A stretch of 64,000 bases of DNA from Mytilisepta virgata (GCA_028015205.1 CM051508.1:14092001-14156000), one strand, 5' to 3'. Numbered from the stretch's first letter, positions 45,901 through 55,350 are shown. The notes: generated by a model not told the origin, from the sequence alone. Numbers and translations are program-made.

Positions 45901-47569
45901 TATTGTTGAAAGAGGAAGGAAGAAACTATCCGTTGTTTGGCGATAAAGTCCTTGCCATCTTAGATCAGAGATACACTCGGAAATAGTCACATCTTTTTTG
46001 TTGACAGTTCAATGTAGATACTAAAACCACTTGACAATCGCCATCCTGTCCTCAATATATGATAAAATAACAATTGCAGGCTAAGTGACCGTGAAGACTT
46101 GAACAATCATGCCCATGTTAAGTAAGTGACCACATGTTTGTATTGATCTAGATTTTGACTTGGAAAGTTATCGTTATGTCTTCAAAAAATGAACCAAATC
46201 CTAAAACTTTACATGAAAACCATTAAGTTAGATTTGTTTAACGTATCGTGAAAGTGATAAAATCAACAAAGTAAATTAATATATATCAATCGAAATGTTT
46301 AGGAATTTAATAAATATCTGTCATTTGGTGTGTTAAACTGTGTTAAAAATTAATACCTGGGATTGTCTATGTCTGTCAATTAGTCAGATAAAAGCGGTTA
46401 CACAATTTATGGATACTCATGTTTAAGTTAATCATTCTAGTATGATACGTACAACATAACTTTATGATGTTATAATATTAAAAGCCCGTCTGTAATTGCG
46501 TCTATCATGTTAAGTTACATAACAGCTGCACCAATGTGTTTTCTGGCAGTTGGAAACCAACGAACAAGGTACACGGACATTACCGTTCGAAAACACATTT
46601 AGGTTTATACCGAATACCATAGTGACTAATAAGGTAGTGGAATATTACCATTGGGCCGATTTGTTATTGAAAAGTTGATAGACCTTTAACAGAACTCTAA
46701 TATTTGTACAAGTGTTATTCAAAATATAAAATTCAACAATATTTTTTTTAAATATTACAAAACAGGGTTCGTATTCTTAATACATCACAATATTCTCGTC
46801 TTTATATACATATGAAATTTCTACGGGACTACTGCAAGCACTGAAAAAGATGGAAAAGCTTTTCGTATATCCCTTCAACTGGAAATTTCACCATTTTCTT
46901 AGGTTGAGATGTTTCTGTAATATACAGCGATTTGTGAAAATAATATGTTATCATGATTTTTATATCTATCGATCTGAGAGACAGTAAAATCGCCATCTAA
47001 ATGGTTAAGATTATTTACCAGTTTGACTAACTCCCCATTCTTAAGGATGTTCGCTGGTCTGGTTTTTGATTTTTTTGTCACATGTTAAGAATCATCTGGT
47101 TTTATCCATTTGAATTCAATAAATCATTTTTCTTTTCATAGATATTTTTCATGCAGAATAATAACCTATTTATTAAAATCTTATAAAATCCTTGTTAAAT
47201 AGTTTTTGAGAAATAAAACTTTTCAATGATAAAGTTATGTAAAATCAAGAGAGCAATATTTTCCTGCCACATTTACAATGGCTTATATCTCGAAAACAAG
47301 CACACGGACCTTTAATTTTTTTCCGCTGTTTTAGTTCATTTATTAATCCACTATCAGTATTTACATTGTACCAGTGTTATGAATAGCTTCTTATTTTGAA
47401 ACTGAGCAGCGAACATCCTTAACATGATGAATGTAAAACAAATATGACACCGAAATTTTAAACTAACCTCAGGCGGAGTAACTGCTCCACTTGTACCATT
47501 TGAGTTTTTATTACATGTCACATTATATGTCACATTACATGTTGAATTCTCTGTATCCATGATGGCCAT
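36667..47569 (-). CDS. Class A GPCR, neuropeptide S / CCAP receptor-like (6 coding exons)
   Basis: A plasma-membrane neuropeptide receptor, likely coupling a peptide hormone to G proteins. Joining 47569-47468, 45029-44900, 41202-40868, 40442-40307, 38396-38310 and 36950-36667 gives 357 residues with GT-AG introns throughout and matching phases (0, 1, 0, 1, 1). The N terminus has four N-glycosylation sequons (N8, N12, N16, N24). TM1 carries N51, TM2 LAISD with D78, TM3 C104 pairs with C181 before a YCW motif, D129-R130 follow TM3, TM5 has P203 and Y211, TM6 CWTP is 268-271, and TM7 has NPLVF at 304-308. The KKKSRM-FF intracellular loop 1 and AKIKTIK before TM6 favour the neuropeptide S / CCAP receptor group within the vasopressin-type family. 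Oddities: DRY reads DRA, NPxxY reads NPLVF, and TM4 lacks its usual proline. A related orphan group is possible. Confidence 0.92.
37110..37290 (+). repeat. Decayed retrozyme fragment in GPCR intron 5
   Basis: TTTTGGCTTTAC, GGCATTTTGAA, GGATTGTTGTTTTGG, TTTTAAGCCTTCAGCA and TTGTGCATCAAAAT match 52600-52780 in order. It contains a degenerate hammerhead at 37218-37265. Confidence 0.6.
37218..37265 (+). ncRNA. Degenerate hammerhead ribozyme
   Basis: The core CTGACGA (37225-37231) fits CUGANGA, but GAAA is replaced by GGCA, helix II has lost its closing pair, and helix III ATTTGCACAT is imperfect. Recognised mainly by alignment to the 52.7-kb copy. Certainly inactive. Confidence 0.5.
38310..38396 (-). 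CDS. GPCR coding exon 5 (loop 3 to TM6)
   Basis: An 87-nt exon between TTATCTTTTCAG and CTAG|GTAATAT. Encodes residues 235-263, including RAKIKTIK and the first half of TM6 (LLVVVVL). It keeps phase 1 on both sides and supplies exactly the part of TM6 that is missing between exons 4 and 6. Confidence 0.9.
38943..39710 (+). mobile_element. Tandem-core dispersed element in GPCR intron 4
   Basis: Ends are short inverted repeats, AGCCCACCTGGC at 38945 and GCCAGGTGAGCG at about 39671. The core has four units of 143-155 bp marked by CTCATTTCGTCCCGATCGGAC at 39101, 39244, 39399 and (diverged) 39542, each followed by GATGGCCGCCAT-like and GATTGGYTGA blocks. Terminal motifs and unit type match common bivalve tandem-core repeats. 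No ORF. Confidence 0.7.
40307..40442 (-). CDS. GPCR coding exon 4 (TM5)
   Basis: Acceptor TTGTTGTAG, donor AGTG|GTAAGT. Encodes residues 190-234: TM5 (about 193-218) with P203 and Y211, then the start of a short intracellular loop 3. Confidence 0.92.
40868..41202 (-). CDS. GPCR coding exon 3 (TM2 to TM4, second extracellular loop)
   Basis: Acceptor TTTTTTAG, donor GAA|GTATGT. Encodes residues 78-189: rest of TM2, TM3 (about 104-128) with C104, the D-R-A motif 129-131 and IVRPL, TM4 around W156, then YCW with C181. Phase 0 at the end. Confidence 0.95.
41338..41558 (+). mobile_element. TTAAGGATG MITE, 5'-truncated, in GPCR intron 2
   Basis: GGTTTTTGAGAAATAAAACA, CAATGATAAAGCTAT, AAAATCAAGAGAG and GGAAAACAAGCATACGGACC align with 47205-47310. 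The right end AGCGAGCATGTATCTTAA approximates the family terminus. Confidence 0.7.
41979..42220 (+). mobile_element. Full-length tRNA-headed SINE in GPCR intron 2
   Basis: Begins GGGGCCTCGGTGGCTGAGTG, a tRNA-Leu/Ser-like start with an A box. A B box (GTGTTCGACTTCG) lies near 42079. The body contains CCTACCGAAGGTCAGCGG, GGTACTCCGGCGTCCTCCAC and GTGACCGCCACGAAATAGCC. The body, but not the head, is shared with the copies at 19426 and 51659. It would be Pol III transcribed and depend on a partner LINE. Confidence 0.8.
42310..42400 (+). repeat. Retrozyme-related fragment without ribozyme
   Basis: TTATAAAATCGTTAAATTTC, TGAAGACTAAGGATCACCTC and TGTCTTTTGAGGGTTTT match about 52535-52610, the upstream part of the 52.7-kb hammerhead repeat. 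Confidence 0.5.
43071..43114 (+). ncRNA. Type I hammerhead ribozyme, intact
   Basis: Helix I 5' arm GCACTG (43071-43076), core CTGATGA (43077-43083), helix II GTTG/CAAC around TAGGT (43084-43096), GAAA (43097-43100), helix III ATGG/CCAT (43100-43107), cleavage-site A at 43108, helix I 3' arm CAGTGC (43109-43114). All helices pair perfectly and every core base fits. Helix III is the palindrome ATGGCCAT with no loop, which suits a dimeric hammerhead. It lies in GPCR intron 2 on the strand opposite to the gene, so it would not cut the receptor pre-mRNA. Confidence 0.85.
43264..43520 (-). mobile_element. tRNA-headed SINE, minus strand, in GPCR intron 2
   Basis: The minus strand begins CTGGGTGGCCGAGTTGTTAA (A box) and ends with the core around ACCACGATATAGCTGAAATA and TTAACCCCCATTCAATC. 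It is an inverted relative of 44037-44275. The B-box region is GCATTCGACTTGC near 43405. Confidence 0.75.
44037..44275 (+). mobile_element. tRNA-headed SINE, plus strand, in GPCR intron 2
   Basis: Starts GGGGGCCTGGGTGGCCGAGA (A box), has GTGAGCTCGTGCC as B-box remnant, and a core TTACCGCCACCATATAGCTG. The tail is ACCCCATTCAATCATC. With 43264-43520 it forms an inverted SINE pair about 0.5 kb apart. Confidence 0.75.
44900..45029 (-). CDS. GPCR coding exon 2 (TM1 to start of TM2)
   Basis: Acceptor TTTTCAG, donor TCTG|GTAAGTG. Encodes residues 35-77: TM1 (about 38-59) with the conserved N51, basic loop RRKKKSRM, then NLAIS of TM2. It ends in phase 1, so the split codon completes the TM2 aspartate D78 in the next exon. 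Confidence 0.92.
45030..47467. other. GPCR intron 1
   Basis: GT-AG intron. Apart from the MITE at 47041-47422 it is AT-rich with no recognised element or exon. Confidence 0.7.
47041..47422 (+). mobile_element. TTAA-flanked MITE, complete copy, in GPCR intron 1
   Basis: Inverted ends TTAAGGATGTTCGCTG (47041) and CAGCGAACATCCTTAA (47407-47422), 382 bp in total. TTAA at both ends would fit a piggyBac-type target duplication, with GGATGTTCGCTG as the terminal repeat. It ends 45 bp from the exon 1 donor. There is no ORF of its own. Confidence 0.8.
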
Positions 47570-47583
47570 AAGAAACGTGAAAT
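47468..47583 (-). CDS. GPCR coding exon 1 (N terminus)
   Basis: ATG at 47569. Residues 1-34 are extracellular and rich in N-x-T/S, with no signal peptide. The donor is GAG|GTTAGT. Just upstream, a run of about 20 T followed by AG (47584-47606, minus strand) looks like a splice acceptor, so the exon probably starts at 47583 with 14 nt of 5' leader, and a separate 5' UTR exon and promoter would lie further upstream. A second in-frame ATG at residue 4 could also serve. Confidence 0.85.
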
Positions 47584-48658
47584 CTAAAAAAAAAAAAAAA
47601 AAAAAAATACCGTCATAGAATCTGTAATGGTTTTCGTTATATCCTTAGAATATAACCATCTTAGTTGCTAGCATTTTAATAATTGCTGGAAAATGATACC
47701 TCAAATGTATTGCACAAGTAAATTACGTATTATTAGATATCATATGTGAGGTATCTTACTTATTTTTACTCTTGGTGGACATTCATTCTGTGCGTGTGTT
47801 ATATCTATTTTCAATCTCGTTTGCTCATTTTTTTTATTTTATTCTCCATTTTCATTTGGATAGTTATACTTTCTTTTTTTTTAGTGTTACATCACTTTCA
47901 CAGAATTTAGGTATATTTGGGAGGCCAGAATTTATTAGTGAAAATGGCACAGAAAAACAGTACAACTTTCATTGAACATCAGAGTCGAATATACCTTTGA
48001 ACTCAAGATCTCAGTGACGACATGGTATAACCCCCTACATCAGGTCGTTTCTGGCATTGTGTGCAAATATTCTTTTTTAAGTGCCTGGACGGTAGTCTTT
48101 TGAATCATATCTTCCTCAACAAAATGTTTACGTATACTGATATTTAAAATGTATTTACAAACTAAAAAAGCAAATGAACACTCTTTGTCGATGCACTTTA
48201 TGTGCAAATTCAATAATCTATATCACACCTGTATGTCAACAGAAACATGGCAGAGGAGACTCAAATACAAAAATTAAGTAAATTCTGTTAAACCAATAGT
48301 ATTCATAGTACGGTATTATGCATAAGTTTTATTGTCAGACATAAACTTATTTGAAATGAGACCTACTTCAATTAATCTAATTGAAAACGGAAGACTGAAA
48401 ACATTAAAAAAAATATCCAATTGAAAGATGAACAACTGCTATGCGTATTTCTTTTAAATTTTTATGTTATGGTTTAGTTCTAGGATTTCCAGTAACAATA
48501 ATGTAGAAATATTTAGACAAGATAAAAGCTATATTTAGTTTTTATATCACGTAATTTGTAGCAGAATTTTTGAAGGAACATAGATATTGGAGAAGGGGGA
48601 ACATTAATTGCAGAAGTGACGCCTGACTATTCTGTTAAAATTACGGTTTATTTCAGTA

Positions 48659-48761
48659 TAGGAGATACAATGGATAAGCGTGGATTCGTAGAAATGAATC
48701 TACTATCCGTAGGCGAGTGGATTGTTTTCAACGAATTTACACTTGTCCATTGTATCTCTTA
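48659..48761 (+). ncRNA. Possible pre-miRNA-like hairpin
   Basis: A 30-nt arm (48659-48688, starting TAGGAGATACAATGGATAAG) pairs with 48732-48761 (ending CCATTGTATCTCTTA) around a 43-nt loop. By hand the stem has 25 Watson-Crick pairs, 4 G-U pairs and 1 mismatch on the plus strand. Alternatives are a small foldback MITE or a chance inverted duplication. Expression is unknown. Confidence 0.35.
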
Positions 48762-49229
48762 CTTAAACTATTGTTGTGACGACTTTTCTCAATTACTGTT
48801 ACTTTCTTAATTAGACCCTATATGTGTCAGATTAAATTGACTTAATTATTCAATAAGATATATACAGTCACGTTGATGAATTTAATGGTATATTAAAATT
48901 AATACAAAACCGTATGAACGTACAATATAAGGCATATGATTAAAGTTGTCTATTATTGAAAAATTAAAGCATAGTCGAAATAATTTTCGAGTAAAACATA
49001 ATGTTACTGAAAGAAAACATAGTTTAAATCCACTCGATTTACACTTTTTATATTTCAAAAATATGTCAAAATATGCAGTGTTAACAGATGAAAAAAAAAC
49101 AGATCAAAATAGCAATGTTCTAATTTTCAATTGAATTATATGAAATTATCGATGATAATTAAAAAAAAATAATGATCTTTTCTTATTACTAAATTATATC
49201 AATGATAAAACAAAGATTTAGAAAAAAGG

Positions 49230-49322
49230 GAAAGCCGAATTAGAGATTCGAACTATGTCTACAAGTGTTACTCTCAACTCATCCCAAACTTGTGGCTACC
49301 AACTTACACTATACAAACGTGT
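49230..49322 (-). ncRNA. tRNA-like / SINE-head segment with a T-run terminator
   Basis: On the minus strand TAGTGTAAGTTGG resembles an A box, AGTTCGAATCT (49253-49243) is a good B box about 60 nt downstream, and a T6 run follows at about 49228. No full cloverleaf can be drawn, so a SINE head or tRNA pseudogene is likelier than a working tRNA. Confidence 0.35.
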
Positions 49323-51658
49323 TTTTAGATATATAAAGGCGAAAGCCCTATGTATATATTGTACCGTATCATTTTAATATATGTAAAAACTACATTTGGA
49401 TATCATCCGATTAGTAGTCGAGAGGTTTTGTCGATGTGTTCTTGAATTATGACACATAATTTACTTCAAGGAGGGAGTTTTGCAAAAGTCAAAGGTAATC
49501 TTTTAAAATAATACCAGCTGTGAACAGAAATCAGTAAATTAGTCAATTCAAACTTAATGATATTAAGTACACAAAGGGAACAATTGAATATGATTTGATG
49601 ACTTCATTTCAATGACAGATTAAAGAAGCGTTGATTCTAGAAAAAGAAACCACGGTATAAATAGGCGGACGTCACAGCAATGGTTTAAGCTGAATATAAC
49701 AGTATGTGACACTCATTAACTATAAATATTGTTGGAAATAATTGTAAGTTACTGTTACTAAATATTGTTATAAAAATTAAATTAATTTAAAAGTTTGATA
49801 TTAGGCTACAAAATTCATGACGAGTCATATTATGAAATAAACTATTTTATTACAATCTTATTATTTTCTGTTAATAAATGTACACTTATGTCACAAGAAA
49901 AAATTAAGAAAATAAATACATATGCTATTCTCTAAAGGAATTTTTAATATATATGAAATTCATTGTTCATTTCGAAGTACTAAAACTTTAAATATTTTTG
50001 ATAACATTGCCAAAATTATTTAAGTAAATCTAGTTCAACTACAATTCTACTCATTCATTTACCCCCCCCCCCCCCCCAACTCTTTTTTATTTTTTTAACC
50101 AAAGCTGCAAGAGTTGTTCCCCTTAGTTGTATTCTATCTACAGCAATAGTCAACAGAAAACCTATGAACTTTTCAACATATTATTTATATCATTATATAG
50201 ACTTAAGGATTTGTAATACTAAAATTTGTTTCTGTTGCTATGCAGAGATGATGATATCACGTTATCTTCAAACATCAAACCATAATAAAGTTGCTAATAT
50301 ATGTTGATGACTATACATGAATGTAGATCAGATTTTCTTACACTCACCTCTCGCCTTTTATTTAAGTATTAGATACACAACAACTCAAATATTTGTTTAT
50401 ATTAGTATCATTTGCATATTTATCCTCTTTGTATAAGATATACTGTACAAAACAAATACGTAAAAATCCAAATATGCGGTGTTATAAATTGATATATATA
50501 TATTTGATAACTATTATATATTTAATAATTATACATATATATTTGTTTGTTGAGTTACCCTAGGGTCTTCAATTTACTGTAACAGGGTGCAGCTTGAAAT
50601 AACAGAATCTTCGCTGTAATAATAATAATAAAAAAAAAAAAAAAAAAAAAAATAAGCCTCATATGAAAACAAGAACAGATCGGCAAAAAACCTTTTCTCA
50701 TTGGAAAACTGTCCTACAACTCAGCAAATATGCTGTTGATGAGAAATTCCATCATGTTTACGACATCAGCAATAGCAAAGAAAGAAAGAACACTCATATG
50801 ATAATTGATAATATCTTCCTTTGTAGTTTCTTATACACCACAAAAAGAATAATATGTATAATAGTTCAATTTGTGGTTTAAAGTCACCACACAAATAACA
50901 ACGTGTCAAATAGGGGTTTATGTGATCTTAAACAAAGACAATGGTTATTTTAACAAAAGAGAGACACCTGCGTTTTCTGCAGCCCTATTATTTATTTTTG
51001 TCCGTCAATTTTACTTCCTTTTTTGTCCAATTACTTTGATAGTCACACTTTAGCCGGAAATGAGTTTCAAAGAGCACAATGATATTACTTCGGATGCTCA
51101 CGAAAATCATCTGACGCATGTTACTAAGACTAAGACCCTACAAATTGAAAAGACAAAATCCTGAGACTGTCAAAACACGTATGTGCTAAAATGAGTGCGG
51201 TTAATATGAGAATTTTTGCGATATTTGATATTTTTATTCTAATCTTTTATGATTCTTTAATTAAGGGTTGCAACCAACATATGAAAGTGGCATTTATTAA
51301 AATGGCCAAATGTTCGATCACCCTCTTACCTTTTAGAACGAGTAACACCTGCATATACCTATTTGTCTACTTTTAGTTTCTTATGATAAGATGAAGTGGG
51401 GGAGGCACCTGACTTGGGATCCAGGTTTTATTTGGGACAAACACAAAGCCATATGATTTTATAATTAGTTTTATTTTCATATCTTGTCTGCTTTCCCCGC
51501 TTTTATTTTAAGATATTCAAATCAACCAATTTTTCGACTGCAGATTGAAAAAAATCGGTGCCCTCCATATGGCTGTTAAAAACAAAGAAACCTTAAAATC
51601 ATACATAAGATTCAGACATATTCTTTAATCATTAAGTAGTACACTCTTTTGAAAGTGT

Positions 51659-51788
51659 TTGTTTGTTTGTTTAGTTGGGGTTTACGCCGTTTTCAGCACA
51701 TTTGGCTATTTCGCGGCGGCCAGGTTTTATTGGTGGAGGAAGCCGGAGTACTCGGAGAGAACCACCGACTTTCGGTAGGAAATTGCGG
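51659..51788 (-). mobile_element. Short headless SINE with 10-bp target-site duplication
   Basis: Body matches 19426-19548 and starts at the same point (minus strand AATTTCCTACCGAAAGTCGG) and ends in an AAACAAACAAACAAA-type tail. Flanks are TTGAAAGTGT at 51649-51658 and 51789-51798. There is no tRNA head. Confidence 0.85.
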
Positions 51789-51914
51789 TTGAAAGTGTAA
51801 ATCACCAATAAAATCCTGTAACGTACAAACCGTGTGCGAGTAACGTCGGATCGTGTGCGTGTAACGGGTGAAACTTATACGCGCAAGGTCCTAATCGTGT
51901 GTGGTTTACCTGTT

Positions 51915-52260
51915 CAAACAGTGTTGGAACAAACTTTCACCAGTGTCAAATATTTGAAAATGTAGATATTAATAATCCTACACAGATTGTAACTTTTTTC
52001 TATTACTAGTGTAAATTAATTTAATTTATTTGGTTTGAAAAGAATACATTAAACAAAATGTTTCCTTAATTAATTGATTATGTAACTTCCATACAACATT
52101 TGCATTTAAATATGGATTTGAACTTAAACTTGTTTGTAAAAAATGTCTTAAATTATTCTGGAAATCTGGCAAATTATTTTTTTTTGAAAAATATCATTTA
52201 TCAATTTATATCTTTCCAGTTCATCTTTTACATAAGTAACTGTTGGGTGATTATGTCCCC
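51915..52260 (+). repeat. Dispersed repeat, first half of the split copy
   Basis: Matches 28740-29060 up to about TTATGTCCCC. The second half is found at 55080-55350. Confidence 0.55.
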
Positions 52261-52534
52261 ACGACGGTTTATTCCTCTGACGACTACTAGGCAAAAACAA
52301 CATATAATTAGAAAAGGGATTAGGAGGTCCTATCTAAGGAAAATGTTTATTTACCTGTAAATTTACCTGAAATAAAATTTTTCATTGTCGAAATGAATAC
52401 ATAAAAAATCTGACATAATTAAATATTGTTCATGTTAAATTCCAGTATACATGTATTTACTGAAAATAAAATACATCACTAAAAACAATTAATTGCTAGT
52501 ATGTCGATACTAGCCCGAAATTGATACTTAAAAT

Positions 52535-52780
52535 TTACTGTTACAAAATTGTAAAATTTGTGAAAACTAAGGAGTATCTCCCTCTTGCATATCGCTGTCC
52601 TTAGATGGTTTTGGCTTTACAGTTTGTGGTCATTTCGGCATTTTTGAAATTGCTCTACAACTTTTTTGGATTGTTGTGTTTGGTTTTAAACTTTTTAAGC
52701 CTTCAGCACAAGTGATAAGTCGTAAATCGACGAAATGTGCACATCTTGTTCAACAAAATTGGTATAAAAAATATTATATT
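52535..52780 (+). mobile_element. Retrozyme-like monomer (decayed)
   Basis: Longest copy of the repeat also seen at 37110-37290 and 42310-42400, ending with a hammerhead relic at 52707-52749 followed by CAACAAAATTGGTA. No ORF. Confidence 0.6.
52707..52749 (+). ncRNA. Mutated hammerhead ribozyme with palindromic helix III
   Basis: Helix II GTC/GAC, GAAA (52732-52735), helix III from the palindrome ATGTGCACAT (52735-52744), cleavage-site C at 52745 and a 4-bp helix I (ACAA with TTGT) are all visible. The core reads GTGATAA instead of CTGATGA, which removes two essential bases. Confidence 0.55.
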
Positions 52781-53429
52781 GACAAAATTAAGGTATCCGG
52801 ACCATAAATGACCACGTGATTATTTAAAAGTTCCCGGATGTTCCATACAACGCAATTGAAATGACCTCGGTAATTATCGGCAAACTTCGGAAATTCTAAT
52901 ATAAGTAACTAATTTTTATACACTCTGCATATAAGCAACAAAGTGTGTTTCAACTTGAGAAAAATATATATACAAAATTCCAGCTTTAAATTGTTTGGTT
53001 CAGCCATTCACGGTCAAAAAGAGATTAAATTTTCTATCATGATCTATTATGGTTCGGATACCTTAATATTATATTCAATTATACGTGTATTTTATGAAAA
53101 TAAAATAGATCACTATAAACAATTTATTGACAAAATAAATATTATGTTCAAATGCATATATTTAGAGGTACATTTTCAGATAAAGTTCAATTCATATTAT
53201 AAATATATTCTATATACAAATATTTTACAAAGTGAATATTAAATATTTTTATCCCCTTATGGTTTGATTATATTTTAAATGAATAAATAATAAGTAATTC
53301 TATTTATATCAACTTTATATTAATATATATTAACAGTTGAAATCTATATTACACTATTAATAAACAAATGAAATATTTTTACAAATTAACTGATAATTAA
53401 AAAGCTACTACACTTTCAAAGGAAGAAAT

Positions 53430-54960
53430 AACCCACAACCATAGATCGGTCTTTTCGTGATTTGGTATTTCCATCAAAAATGATGATTTTGGTCTTCTTA
53501 CCTTGTACTGGATACCCAAGTTACATAAGTGTCTATACAAACAACGCTTTATAGCTGGATTTGCCAGGTGTTCCACCAAACCATTGTCTCAACTTCCAAC
53601 TTCTATTTTAACAGCTGTCAAAACGGGCCTCCAAAGTTATGGTAAGACAAGCTATTCAAGAAGTGGTATTAATCAAATTTGGATATTAAAGAACTCTAAA
53701 GACTTAAAAGGATATTTTACGAGCTCGGTACATTTCAGTCTGTAAAAGCATAAAACATTTGATTTCTCTACCCTCTGTACCACCATTCCTCATTCACAAC
53801 GGAAGGAAAAGATTAAAGATCTAATCCATCGATGCTTTCAAAATAAAAATGGCAATAGCAGATACACATACATTGTCATTGGTAGAGATAAATCATACTT
53901 TGTTAAAAACCATCCTAAATCTAACAAAATATATACAGAGGAAGAAATTGTCCTGATCATTGAATTTTTGATCGACAACATATTAATTTTGTTAAATTTG
54001 GTGGACGTGTTTTCCAACAGACAATTGGTATTCCTATGGATACGAATTGTGCGCCACTCCTGGCCGACTTGTTCCTTTACGTATATGATGCAGACTTCCT
54101 TGACGGGCTTCTTAAGGAAAAACAAAAGAAGTTAGTCCGTACCTTTAATTTCAGCTTCGGCTGCAAATAGATGTTTTATCAGTCAACAATTCACGTTTTG
54201 GGATTTCTTACATCTCATCTATCCCAATGAGCTCGAAATAAAGGATACCACAGACACTGCCAAGTCTGCATCTTATCTTGAGCTTTACCTCGAAATTGAC
54301 ACCAGAGGAAGGTTGAATACAAAAATTTACGACAAACGGGATGACTTTGACTTTCCAATCGTCAACTTCCCATTTTTGAGCGGCAATATTCCAGGAGCGC
54401 CGGCGTATGGAGTATATATTTCACAACTCATACGTTATTCCAGTGCTTGTGACATATATATTGACTTCCTGGTCAGAGCCCGGCACCTGACAGAAAAGTT
54501 GCTCAGACAGAGGTAGTTTGCTCCTAAGTTGGAGTTATCCTTATTAAAATTTTATGGACGTCATCATGACTTGGTTGACAGGTAAGAAAAAACCGTTTCC
54601 CAAATGAAAATGGACCTGTTCCATTGATGTTATCCCTTTCTCATACCGGATTTGACATGGGTAGCATGGCGGGTGTCATACAGGAAGCAGAGATGTTATC
54701 CCTTTCTCATACCGGATTTGACATGGGTAGCATGGCGGGTGTCATACAGGAAGCAGAGACTGCTTACTCTTTCGGAGCACCTGAGTCTATCCCCGGTTTT
54801 TTGGTGGGATCCGTGTTGTTCATATGTTTTTAGTTTTTAATTGTAATGCATGTATTGTTTTGGTCTTGTCTTCAGTGTTTTCCGGAGTTTGTCAGTTGTT
54901 TCGATTTTTCCCTCCTTCGAATATCCCTTTGGTATTTCTGGACATTACTTAAACCATTAT
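53430..54960 (+). pseudogene. Penelope-like element, longest copy, inactivated
   Basis: Reverse-transcriptase blocks appear in order: YWIPKLHKCLYKQRFIAGFA (about 53505), KTGLQSYG, FDFSTLCTTIPHSQ (about 53760), IEFLIDNI (about 53960), VFQQTIGIPMDTNCAPLLADLF (about 54008), ELEIKDTTDTAKSASYLELY (about 54230), YDKRDDFDFPIVNFPFLSGN and YGVYISQLIRYS (to about 54440). The YIDD box is destroyed near 54160-54180 by a base change, deletion and stop. Several frameshifts are present. It continues into the CTTTGGTATTTCTGGAC 3' end. It may be the insertion that splits the dispersed repeat at 52260/55080. Confidence 0.85.
54627..54758 (+). repeat. Exact 66-bp tandem duplication in the PLE 3' region
   Basis: The unit beginning ATGTTATCCCTTTCTCATAC occurs at 54627-54692 and 54693-54758 with no differences that I can see. 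It is 22 codons long, so it does not change frame. Identity implies a recent duplication. Confidence 0.9.
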
Positions 54961-55079
54961 ACATTGTATATCTGAGGTAGATGTACAGGTAAATAAGTAT
55001 GTATCCCTTCAGAGACCCTCTAAATCCGTTGTATAACTAGATGCTTTTTAAGACCAGTAGTTATTCATGGAACACACCC

Positions 55080-55350
55080 TGATGACTTGATGTCTTTTGT
55101 TTGAAAGAAATTATAACATATTGTGACGTAATGTTTAGTCGGCTGACAAGTTTATTGTTATCTTATCAATTTTTTAGTATGCCCTAGGTAGTTAGATTAA
55201 AATTACACGAAAAGTATTATTGATTTTTAATGAATTTAAAATATAAAGTTACAGTTATGTTTCAAAGATTAATACATTTCCATTAATAAAATAGCATATG
55301 CAAATAAACATGTGGTATTTATGAAAAACGTTTAAAACGGCTTCCATTCA
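55080..55350 (+). repeat. Dispersed repeat, second half of the split copy
   Basis: TGATGTCTTTTGTTTGA, TTATTGATTTTTAATGAATT and TGCAAATAAACATGTGG-like blocks match 29140-29345. Confidence 0.5.

Larger units (their letters stand above)
47584..51640. other. Upstream region of the GPCR; no coding gene seen
   Basis: Should contain the receptor's 5' UTR exon and promoter, which I cannot place. Notable features are a 103-nt hairpin (48659-48761), a tRNA-like segment (49230-49322), a 16-base C-run at 50062-50077 and an A-run near 50629-50651. Confidence 0.5.

Noticed and set aside
50062..50077. C-run, and A-runs at 6648, 47586, 50629 and 61780
   Set aside because: Simple homopolymers. Only the one at 47586 has a plausible role, as a T-rich splice-acceptor tract on the minus strand.
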